A stretch of DNA of 64,000 nucleotides from Croceibacterium_A sp044506885 (GTDB taxonomy: Bacteria; Pseudomonadota; Alphaproteobacteria; Sphingomonadales; Sphingomonadaceae), in NCBI GenBank assembly GCA_044506885.1, contig JBIQKC010000015.1, positions 1 through 64,000 on the forward strand, written 5' to 3'. Position numbers and translations under genes: made by a program. The notes under the pieces were generated by a model. That model saw nothing but the letters and a program-made list of their open reading frames with translations. It searched no databases and was not told the origin of the DNA. Shown here one piece after another: positions 8,197 to 15,617 of this stretch. Each line of letters opens with the position of its first letter. Within the stretch, counting starts at the first letter, position 1.

Positions 8197-9460
8197 CGAG
8201 CGGCTCCACGCCGATCCCTCGCGCGTCGTCCTGCGCCCGTTCCACCTCGGCTGGCAGGCGAAGAACGCGCCGCAGGGCCGCGCCTACAAGCTGGTGGAGG
8301 ACGTGGCCGGGCTGACCGAACGGCAGGTGCGCGACGAATACGCGCGGGTGCGGCAGGACTTCGCCACCCGCCACTGGCAGACCGAGAAGATGTTCGAGGA
8401 ACGCTTCGCCGAAGTGGAGGAGAACCTCGGCTTCGACTGTTCGGACTTCTCCGAAATGCGCAAGCGGCTGCTGGGCGCGTTCTTCTGCCACGAATACACC
8501 TATGCCGCGGCGGCGCTGATGAACCCGTCGATCGTGCCGCATCCCGACCAGAGCGGCATGACCGACGATGCGGTGCGCTTCGTGATGAGCCTGCGCGCGG
8601 TGGGCGAAGGCCACATCAGCTCGATCGCCTTCCGCGAAGGCATCGCCGAGCCGGACGGGACCTTCACGCTGTGGCCGCAATCCTCCTTCGCCACTTCGGT
8701 CGATCTCGACGACGCCAGCCAGTACGACAGCAAGTCGGGCGTGCTGGTCCACCGGCACGAGGACAGCAGCCTGTCCAACACGGTGATCTTCCCGATTACC
8801 GAACAGCAGGCGGGCGGGCTGGAAGACTTGCGGCTGGTGCGCTTCGACCACGGCGGCGGCGAGTACGAATGGATCGGCACCTACACCGCCTATTCGGGCC
8901 ATTCGATCCGCTCGGAACTGCTGCGCACCCAGGACTTCCGCCGCTTCCTGCTGGAGCCCATCGAGGGCGAGGCCGGGCGCAACAAAGGCATGGCGCTGTT
9001 CCCGGAGAAGATCGGCGGCGACTACGTGATGGTCGGGCGGCAGGACGGCAAGAACCTGTTCCTGCTCCGCTCCGACCGGATCGACCACTGGGATTCGGAA
9101 GGCTCGCTGCTGATGGCGCCCAAATACCCGTGGGAATTCATCCAGATCGGCAATTGCGGCAGTCCGGTGCCGACCAGCGCGGGCTGGCTGCTCTTCACTC
9201 ACGGCGTGGGCGCGATGCGCAAGTATTCGCTCGGCTGCGCGCTGCTCGACCGCGACAATCCGGAAAAGGTCATCGGCCGCACCGCCGAACCGGTGCTGAC
9301 TGCGGTCGATGCCGACCGGTCGGGCTATGTGCCCAACGTCGTCTATACCTGCGGCGTGCTGAAGGTGGGCGAACGGCTGCTGGTGCCCTATGGCATTTCC
9401 GACAGCGCGGTGGGCTTCGCCACGGTGGAGATCGACGCGCTGCTGGACCTGATGGTGTGA
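8150..9460 (+). CDS. Glycoside hydrolase family 130 protein (beta-mannoside phosphorylase type)
   Basis: This 436-residue protein looks like a GH130 five-bladed propeller enzyme. Characterised members cleave beta-mannosides by phosphorolysis and release mannose 1-phosphate; some uncharacterised members hydrolyse. Recognisable pieces are EDLRLVRFDHGG, then the closing strands GNCGSPVPTSAGWLLFTHGV and KYSLGCALLDRDNPEKVIGR, a hallmark of the family. It has an N-terminal extension of about 130 residues, longer than minimal members. The TTG start at 8150 is supported by GGGAG six bases upstream and lies inside the end of the preceding gene. Neighbouring mannose-6-phosphate isomerase supports a mannose link, but the exact linkage cannot be read from sequence. 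Confidence 0.85.
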   Translation: MGATGASQTSPLQILNERLHADPSRVVLRPFHLGWQAKNAPQGRAYKLVEDVAGLTERQVRDEYARVRQDFATRHWQTEKMFEERFAEVEENLGFDCSDFSEMRKRLLGAFFCHEYTYAAAALMNPSIVPHPDQSGMTDDAVRFVMSLRAVGEGHISSIAFREGIAEPDGTFTLWPQSSFATSVDLDDASQYDSKSGVLVHRHEDSSLSNTVIFPITEQQAGGLEDLRLVRFDHGGGEYEWIGTYTAYSGHSIRSELLRTQDFRRFLLEPIEGEAGRNKGMALFPEKIGGDYVMVGRQDGKNLFLLRSDRIDHWDSEGSLLMAPKYPWEFIQIGNCGSPVPTSAGWLLFTHGVGAMRKYSLGCALLDRDNPEKVIGRTAEPVLTAVDADRSGYVPNVVYTCGVLKVGERLLVPYGISDSAVGFATVEIDALLDLMV

Positions 9461-9477
9461 CGGGGCGTTAGGAAGCC

Positions 9478-10293
9478 ATGCTGCTGACCACGCGAACGGT
9501 GGAGAAACCCTGGGGCAAGGATCTGCTGCCCCCGCCTTTCGCCACGCCGCCGGGGCAGCGCATCGGCGAGATCTGGTTCGAACCGCCGCCGGAGATGCCG
9601 GAACTGCTCGTCAAATACATTTTCACCAGCGAGAAGCTGTCGGTGCAGGTTCACCCTTCGGACGCGCAGACCGAGGCCGCGGGGCTGGGGCGGCAGGGCA
9701 AGGAAGAATGCTGGCTGGTGATCGACGCCGAGCCGGGCGCGGCGCTGGGCATCGGTTTCGACCGCGCGGTCGATGCGGAAACCATGCGCGCGGCGGCGAC
9801 GGACGGCAGCATCGAGGACATGCTGGTGTGGCATCCGGTGGCGGCCGGCGACTTCTTCTACATCCCCGCGAACACCGTCCACGCGATCGGCGGCGGCTGC
9901 TCGATCATCGAGATCCAGCAAAATTCGGACATTACCTATCGCCTCTACGACTACGGCCGCCCGCGCGAGCTGCATCTGGAGCAAGGCATCGCGGTGGCCA
10001 AAGGCGCGCCGCACGACGCGCGCCTGCGTCGCCATGTGCCGGACAGCGGCGACGTGGCGCTGGTCGATGGGCCTTACTTCCGGCTCGACCGGATCGACGG
10101 CGCACCGGATGCCGCGCTGGCGGCGCGCTATACCGGGCCGCTGCTGGTCATCCCGCGCGCACGCGAAGCGACGGTGGAAGGCCAGGCCGTCGCGACCGGC
10201 CAGTGTGCGCTGGCGCGTTCGATCGCGGATGTGCAGTTCGCGGCGGCAGGAAGCTGCCTGATCGCGCAGCCCTGCACGGAAGCGGCGGAGTAA
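9478..10293 (+). CDS. manA: Class I mannose-6-phosphate isomerase
   Basis: This 271-residue cupin-type enzyme interconverts mannose 6-phosphate and fructose 6-phosphate. The zinc ligands are visible: Gln57 and His59 in SVQVHPSD, Glu77 in KEECW, and His135 in YIPANTVHAIGGG. It is of the shorter bacterial type. The gene lies 17 bases after the GH130 gene and is last in the three-gene operon. It would link mannose released or needed by the GT4/GH130 proteins to central metabolism. No clear terminator is seen in the 48 bases before the convergent gene. Confidence 0.93.
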   Translation: MLLTTRTVEKPWGKDLLPPPFATPPGQRIGEIWFEPPPEMPELLVKYIFTSEKLSVQVHPSDAQTEAAGLGRQGKEECWLVIDAEPGAALGIGFDRAVDAETMRAAATDGSIEDMLVWHPVAAGDFFYIPANTVHAIGGGCSIIEIQQNSDITYRLYDYGRPRELHLEQGIAVAKGAPHDARLRRHVPDSGDVALVDGPYFRLDRIDGAPDAALAARYTGPLLVIPRAREATVEGQAVATGQCALARSIADVQFAAAGSCLIAQPCTEAAE

Positions 10294-10341
10294 AAATAGA
10301 GAAAGTTCCTATTCCTGAGAGCCCCCCAAGAACGAGCTTCG

Positions 10342-10584
10342 TCAGGCGAACAGGATCGCCAATCCGCACAACAAGAAGAACGGCCCCAACACAAACCCAA
10401 GCCCGGCTTGCACGTACTCAAGGATTCGGTCGAACTTGGTACGCGGCAAAGGCTCTTCGCCGGTAGCCCGCAAGATGGCCGCCTCAAGAACACTGATAGT
10501 CTCCTGACGGCGAAAACGCCAATGTCGCCAGCCGATCCAGATGAGGAAAATGCCGAGCACGAGATAGAATAGTCCGCCCAACAT
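10342..10584 (-). CDS. Small two-helix membrane protein, unknown
   Basis: This 80-residue protein has an N-terminal helix (LFYLVLGIFLIWIGW), a basic loop (RHWRFRRQ), an amphipathic middle (SVLEAAILRATGEEPLPRTK) and a C-terminal helix (LGFVLGPFFLLCGLAIL). The start ATG at 10584 is preceded by AAGGGG about 8 bases upstream, and lies two bases after the stop of the enoyl-CoA hydratase gene. Family not recognised. The good ribosome-binding site and two well-formed helices support a real gene. Confidence 0.7.
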   Translation of the reverse strand: MLGGLFYLVLGIFLIWIGWRHWRFRRQETISVLEAAILRATGEEPLPRTKFDRILEYVQAGLGFVLGPFFLLCGLAILFA

Positions 10585-10586
10585 CT

Positions 10587-11372
10587 TTACCGCCCCTTCC
10601 ACACCGCCGGGCGCTTTTCGAGGAAGGCGGCCATGCCTTCGGCCTTGTCCTCGGTGGCGGCGAGCATGTGGAACAGGCGGCGTTCGAGGCGGATGCCTTC
10701 GGCGAGCGGCAGTTCCTCGGCCGCATTGACCAGTTCCTTGGCCGCCATGACGGCAAGCGGCGGCATCGCGGCGATGGCTTCGGCGATCTTCAGCGCTTCC
10801 GCCAGCAGGTCCGCCGCCGGAACCACGCGCGCCACCAGGCCGGCGCGCTCCGCCTCGTCCGCGTCGATCATGCGCCCGGTCAGGATAAGGTCCATCGCTC
10901 GCGCCTTGCCTACCGCGCGGGTCAGGCGCTGGCTGCCGCCCATGCCGGGGACCACGCCGAGCCTGATTTCCGGCTGGCCGAACTTCGCAGTGTCGGCGGC
11001 GACGAGGATGTCGGCCATCATCGCCAGTTCGCACCCGCCGCCGAGCGCAAAGCCGTTCACGGCCGCGATCCACGGCTTGCGCGTCTGGCCGGTGAAGTGG
11101 CTGGTCCAGCGCGCGAACGTGTCGTCGCGATAGAATGCGGCCGCGCCCCTGGCGGCCATTTCCTTGATGTCGGCCCCGGCGGCGAAGGCCTTCTCGCCCG
11201 CGCCGGTGACGACGCCGCAGCGCTGGCCGTCATCGGCCTCGAACACCGCGAACGCCGCGATCAGATCTTCGAGCACCGCGCTCGACAGCGCATTGAGCGC
11301 TTCGGGCCGGTTGAGGGTGACAAGCGTCACCGCACCGCGCCGTTCGACAAGGATCGTTTCGTATTCCGCCAT
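10587..11372 (-). CDS. Enoyl-CoA hydratase (crotonase family)
   Basis: This 261-residue crotonase-fold enzyme hydrates trans-2-enoyl-CoA in fatty-acid or amino-acid breakdown. Both catalytic glutamates of true hydratases are present: Glu115 in GFALGGGCELAMM and Glu135 in FGQPEIRLGVVPGMGG. The oxyanion-hole segment AFAAGADIKEM fits too. ATG 11372 has GAAGGA six bases upstream; the frame is open further up to 11525, but that part overlaps the SecA-like gene. It is 58 bases after that gene and probably unrelated to it in function. Confidence 0.93.
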   Translation of the reverse strand: MAEYETILVERRGAVTLVTLNRPEALNALSSAVLEDLIAAFAVFEADDGQRCGVVTGAGEKAFAAGADIKEMAARGAAAFYRDDTFARWTSHFTGQTRKPWIAAVNGFALGGGCELAMMADILVAADTAKFGQPEIRLGVVPGMGGSQRLTRAVGKARAMDLILTGRMIDADEAERAGLVARVVPAADLLAEALKIAEAIAAMPPLAVMAAKELVNAAEELPLAEGIRLERRLFHMLAATEDKAEGMAAFLEKRPAVWKGR

Positions 11373-11430
11373 CGGCCGTCCTTCGCTGCCTGACGCGCGG
11401 CATAGGCCGCCACGCACCGCTTTGACAGTA

Positions 11431-13461
11431 TCAGGACGCCTCGCCGCTGAAAGCCATCTGTTCGCGCAGCCGGTCTTCCCCCAGTTCCGTCTGGCGGCGG
11501 ATTGCCGCGTGGCGGCGCTCGGCATTGGCCTGCGCCCAGCGGCGCAGCCATTCGGCCGGCCCGTCCTGCACTGGCCATTCCTTGGTCGCGGAGGACAGCG
11601 TTTTCGCGGCGGTCGGCGCGAACAGCCGGTAGAGTTCGTCGTCGAGCGCGGTGATCGCCTCGGTGCTGCCGGGATCGCCCTGACGCCCGGCGCGGCCGTA
11701 GAGCTGGCGGTCGATCCGCTGCGTCTCGTGAAACGCGGTGAGGATCACGTGCAAGCCCCCGGCCGCGCGCGCTTCGGCCGCAAGCTCGATGTCCGTGCCG
11801 CGCCCGGCCATGTTGGTGGCGACCGTGACCGCGCCGATCCGGCCGGCAACCGCGACGATCTCCGCCTCCTCTCCGTCCTGCCGCGCGTTGAGGACACGGT
11901 GAGCGACGCCGCGCGCGGTCAGCGCGGCGGATACCGCTTCGGAATCGGCGACCGAGCGCGTACCGACCAGGATCGGCCGGCCGGCCTCCTCGCGCTTCAC
12001 CCGCTCGACCGCATCGGCCACCGCGACCCATTTCTCCCCGGCATCGGCGTAGAGAGCATGGCCGCGATGTTTGCGGATGCGCGGGCGGTTGGTCGGCACG
12101 GGAGTCACCCGCAGGCCGAAGTCGGCCCACAGTTCGCCCGCCACCTCGCGCACCGTGCCGCTCATGCCCGACAGGCGGCGATAGCGGCGGAAGAAGCGCT
12201 GATAGGTGATCCGCGCCAGCGTGTTGCGCGCGCCGGTGAGCGAGACCTGCTCCTTGACCTCGACCATCTGGTGGAGGCCGCCTTCCCACGAGCGGTCGGC
12301 CATCGTGCGGCCGGTGGATTCGTCGACGATCTGCACCTTGTCGTCGACCACCACGTAGTCGCGATCGCGGTGGAACAGGTGCAGCGCCGAAAGCGCCTGC
12401 GAAGCCATCTGCTCGCGCGCGGCGCGGATGCGCCATGGCCGGTGCGGCAGGCCGGCGGCGAGTTCGGCCACCGTGTGCTTGCCGCGATCTGTGATTTCGA
12501 TCGCGCGCTGGTCTTCCTTGATGCGGTAATGACGGCCTTCCTCGAGCCGTCCGGCCAGTTCCAGCGCGCCGAGATAGAGCCCGTCGTCGTCGGCCGGCAC
12601 TTCGGCCGAGAGGATCAGCGGCGTGCGCGCTTCGTCGATGAAGATCGAATCCGCTTCGTCCACCACCGCGAAATGCAGGCCGCGGATCGTCAGCGGCGCG
12701 CCGCCGCGTCCGAACAGCTCGGCCACCCGCCGCCGCGCCGCGCCGCGATTGCGGCCGAGCGCCGCCTGGTCGCGCAGATAGTCGAAGGTGATTTCCTTGT
12801 TGGTGCCGTAGACGATGTCGGCGCAGTAGGCGGCGCGCCGTTCCGGCGGCTCGCGCCCCTCGACGATCAGCCCCGTGGTGAGGCCGAACAGGCGATAGAC
12901 CGGCTCCAGCTTGGCCAGGTCGCGCTCCGCCAGATAGTCATTCACGGTGATGACGTGCGCCGGCATCCCGGCGAGCGCAGCAGTGATCGCGGGGAGCGCG
13001 GCGGTAATCGTCTTGCCCTCCCCCGTCGCCATTTCGGCGATGCCGCCGTCGAGCATGATGAGCCCGCCCATCAGCTGGACCGGGAAGTGCCGCATCCCCA
13101 GTTCGCGCCAGGTCGCTTCGCGCACCAGCGCCAGGCATTCGTCGATCAGCTCCGCATCGCCCAGCCCCCGGCGCACGAGCCGTTCGCGGATGCCGCGACA
13201 GCGCTCGACGAACGCCGCCTCCCCCAGCTCGCGCAGCTCGCCGTCGCTTTCGGCGATGCGTTGGGCGCGTTCCAGCAGCCGCGTTTTGCCGATAGGCGGG
13301 TCGACCAGCAGCCGCCCGATCGCCTTGTCGAGCGGCCGGTCCCACTTCCACGGCTTGGGCGGCGTGCGTTCGGGATAAGGCGCGATGACGGGGCGGCGAT
13401 CGTCGCGGATCTCGCTCCACAAGTCGCGCCCGCGCTCTTTCAGGGTTGCGAGGTCAGGCAT
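11431..13461 (-). CDS. SecA-like accessory translocation ATPase
   Basis: This 676-residue protein has the SecA motor core: Walker A ATGEGKT (residues 145-151), ITVNDYLAERD, Walker B region VVDEADSIFIDEARTPLI (from Asp268), and the second motor domain with VATNMAGRGTDIEL and QLYGRAGRQGDPGST. It is over 200 residues shorter than housekeeping SecA and ends soon after the second motor domain. The C-terminal zinc-binding linker and much of the helical scaffold are missing. It is thus a paralogue, not the essential SecA. Its start overlaps the stop of the M50-HlyD gene by 8 bases, placing it in the giant-protein export operon, where it is the only visible energy source. Confidence 0.9.
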   Translation of the reverse strand: MPDLATLKERGRDLWSEIRDDRRPVIAPYPERTPPKPWKWDRPLDKAIGRLLVDPPIGKTRLLERAQRIAESDGELRELGEAAFVERCRGIRERLVRRGLGDAELIDECLALVREATWRELGMRHFPVQLMGGLIMLDGGIAEMATGEGKTITAALPAITAALAGMPAHVITVNDYLAERDLAKLEPVYRLFGLTTGLIVEGREPPERRAAYCADIVYGTNKEITFDYLRDQAALGRNRGAARRRVAELFGRGGAPLTIRGLHFAVVDEADSIFIDEARTPLILSAEVPADDDGLYLGALELAGRLEEGRHYRIKEDQRAIEITDRGKHTVAELAAGLPHRPWRIRAAREQMASQALSALHLFHRDRDYVVVDDKVQIVDESTGRTMADRSWEGGLHQMVEVKEQVSLTGARNTLARITYQRFFRRYRRLSGMSGTVREVAGELWADFGLRVTPVPTNRPRIRKHRGHALYADAGEKWVAVADAVERVKREEAGRPILVGTRSVADSEAVSAALTARGVAHRVLNARQDGEEAEIVAVAGRIGAVTVATNMAGRGTDIELAAEARAAGGLHVILTAFHETQRIDRQLYGRAGRQGDPGSTEAITALDDELYRLFAPTAAKTLSSATKEWPVQDGPAEWLRRWAQANAERRHAAIRRQTELGEDRLREQMAFSGEAS

Positions 13462-15607
13462 CGAAGCGCGCCAGGAACAGTTGCCGCAAGCGCCGCGCCC
13501 CCTGCCAGCCGAGCGGCTCCCAATCGAGCTGGAAGCGGACATAGACCCGCGTCCCGAACGGGACCTGACGCAGCTCCTCCGGCAAGCCGACATCGAACAG
13601 GAACACGCTGCCGAGCGCCGTCCGGCCGTTCGAATCGCGCGGATCGAGCGGGAACACGCCGCCGTTGGCGCTGGCCAGCGCCGGACTCGGCAACTGGTTG
13701 GTCGCGCCGGGCACCGCCCGCACGATCTCGCCCGCGAAAGTGCGGCCTGGGCGGTCGGCAACCATGAACTTGATCCCGTTCAGGTGGTTGCGGATCAGCG
13801 CGATGTCGTCCTGCGCCACCGCCACGCGCGCGACTTCCGCCCGGCCGGGGGTGACGTAGCCGATGAGATCGCCTTTCCTGACATAGCGGCCGGGCAAGTC
13901 GCCGGCCGGCGCGGCGGTGAGCACGAACCGCCCCTCCGTCCGCGCCGGGACGCGCAGCTCGCCGAGCCGCTGCTGCTTGATCGCCAGCTCTTCCTGCGCG
14001 CTGCGCAGTTCGAGCGTGCTGACCTCGCGCTTGACCCGGTCGCCGCGCAGTTCGGCATCGGCCTGGGCCTGCAATTCGCGCAACCGGCCGGCGAGCCGCT
14101 GGACTTCCGCGCCAAGGATCGGATGCGAGGCTTCGACCAGCAACTGGCCCGGTTCGACCAGCGCCCCTTCCGGGGCGGCGATGCGGGCGATCGTGCCGTC
14201 GCTGCCCGCGCGCACGTGCGCCTCCTCGGGCAGCCAGATCACGCCTTGCGTGGTCGCATGATGGGGGGCGGGAATGGCGAACAGCGCCAGCAGCAGCGCC
14301 GCGACGCCGCCGAGCGTCCACTGCATCGCCCGCGCGCGATTGCGATGGAGCTGGGGGCTGGTGAAGACGTGCGCGAACATCTTCCACAACGGCAGCCCGA
14401 TGCCCGACCACAGCGACCACAGCGCGATCAGCACGCCGACGATGAAGAACTTCTGCGCCACGAACAGCGCGATGCCGATCAGCATGACCATGCGCGCGAC
14501 GAAGGCGGCGGGCGCATAAATCAGGAACCAGCGCTTCTCGCCCGGCGTCGCCTCGAACGGCTTGAGGTCGTGGGTGCGGAACACGTGCTGCTGGATCAGG
14601 TGGCCCCAGTACTTGTTCGAGCGGTTGCCGAGGTTGGGTATCTCCAGCACGTCGGCAAGGATGTAGTACCCGTCGAAGCGCAGCAGCGGATTGCCGTTGA
14701 CCAGCACGGTCGAGATGCCGGCGACGAGCATGGCGTTGAACGCCATCGCCCGCGCGAGGCCGGGTTCGAGCAGCACCCACGCGTACATCGCCAGCGCAGC
14801 GACGAACAGTTCGGCGATCATGCCCGCCGCGCCGATCAGCGCCCGCTGCCACTTGCTGCGCAGGGCGCCCGCCGCCGAAGCGTCGACATAGGGCACCGGG
14901 AACAGGACCAGCATCATGATCCCCATCTCGCGCACTTCGCGCCCGTTGGCCTTGGCCGCATAGCCGTGCCCCAGCTCGTGCAGCACCTTCACCACCGGAT
15001 AGACGACCGCCATGATCAGCAGGCTTTCGGCCGAAAGCACGCGGTCGATCAGATTGCCGGTCAGCTCGTCCCAATGCCGCCCGGCGAGAGCCAGCGCGGG
15101 AATCACGGCCGCGAGCCACAAGAGCACGCCGGCCCAGCCGAACAGCGGGCGCGCGTAAGGCATCGTGCGGGTCAGGAACCTGTCGGGATCGACCAGCGGG
15201 ATGCGAAACGACATCGGGCTCTTGAGATTCTGCATCCAGAGCTGGCGCTTCTGCTTCTTCTGCCGCTTGAACAGCTCGGCCGTGTCGGGCGTCACGTCGC
15301 TCGACAGCAGGTCGGAGGAATGGAGCTGGCCGAGCGCGGCGATCACGTCGTCCTGCGACGGCGCATCCTCCCCCAGTTCGTCGACCAGCTGTTCCCACAA
15401 CTGCTCCACCGTGTGTTCGCCATCCAGCCGGCCGACCAGCAGATAGGCCCCGCGCGGGAAACGGTGGACACGCCCCGCCGCGCCGTCGTCGAGCACGAAC
15501 CACACCGCCCCGCGATAGCGATGGCGGCGAACGCGCACATGGTTGCGCAGCCGGGGCTTGAGCCTGGCGACGTTGAACCACGATGCGGAATGGAACGGAT
15601 TGGCCAT
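13454..15607 (-). CDS. PqqD-like / M50 zinc-protease / HlyD-like chimeric membrane protein
   Basis: This 717-residue protein has three parts. Residues about 20-105 look like a PqqD-type winged helix (WFVLDDGAAGRVHRFPRGAY, then LDGEHTVEQLWEQL and a final LHSSDLL). That fold is used to recognise leader peptides in RiPP systems. Residues about 150-410 form an M50 site-2-type protease core, with VVKVLHELGHGYAAKA (His210, Glu211, His214) and the second metal motif NPLLRFDGYY (Asp312). A helix at about 430-447 leads into an HlyD-like periplasmic adaptor with a long coiled coil (about 495-540). ATG 15607 has GAGG about 8 bases upstream. It probably recognises, and may process, the exported giant protein. 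Confidence 0.85.
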   Translation of the reverse strand: MANPFHSASWFNVARLKPRLRNHVRVRRHRYRGAVWFVLDDGAAGRVHRFPRGAYLLVGRLDGEHTVEQLWEQLVDELGEDAPSQDDVIAALGQLHSSDLLSSDVTPDTAELFKRQKKQKRQLWMQNLKSPMSFRIPLVDPDRFLTRTMPYARPLFGWAGVLLWLAAVIPALALAGRHWDELTGNLIDRVLSAESLLIMAVVYPVVKVLHELGHGYAAKANGREVREMGIMMLVLFPVPYVDASAAGALRSKWQRALIGAAGMIAELFVAALAMYAWVLLEPGLARAMAFNAMLVAGISTVLVNGNPLLRFDGYYILADVLEIPNLGNRSNKYWGHLIQQHVFRTHDLKPFEATPGEKRWFLIYAPAAFVARMVMLIGIALFVAQKFFIVGVLIALWSLWSGIGLPLWKMFAHVFTSPQLHRNRARAMQWTLGGVAALLLALFAIPAPHHATTQGVIWLPEEAHVRAGSDGTIARIAAPEGALVEPGQLLVEASHPILGAEVQRLAGRLRELQAQADAELRGDRVKREVSTLELRSAQEELAIKQQRLGELRVPARTEGRFVLTAAPAGDLPGRYVRKGDLIGYVTPGRAEVARVAVAQDDIALIRNHLNGIKFMVADRPGRTFAGEIVRAVPGATNQLPSPALASANGGVFPLDPRDSNGRTALGSVFLFDVGLPEELRQVPFGTRVYVRFQLDWEPLGWQGARRLRQLFLARFDA

Positions 15608-15617
15608 GGCCGCGCCC

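Noticed and set aside
11373..11525. N-terminal extension of the enoyl-CoA hydratase
   Set aside because: It overlaps the end of the SecA-like gene and does not resemble crotonases; ATG 11372 has a good ribosome-binding site.
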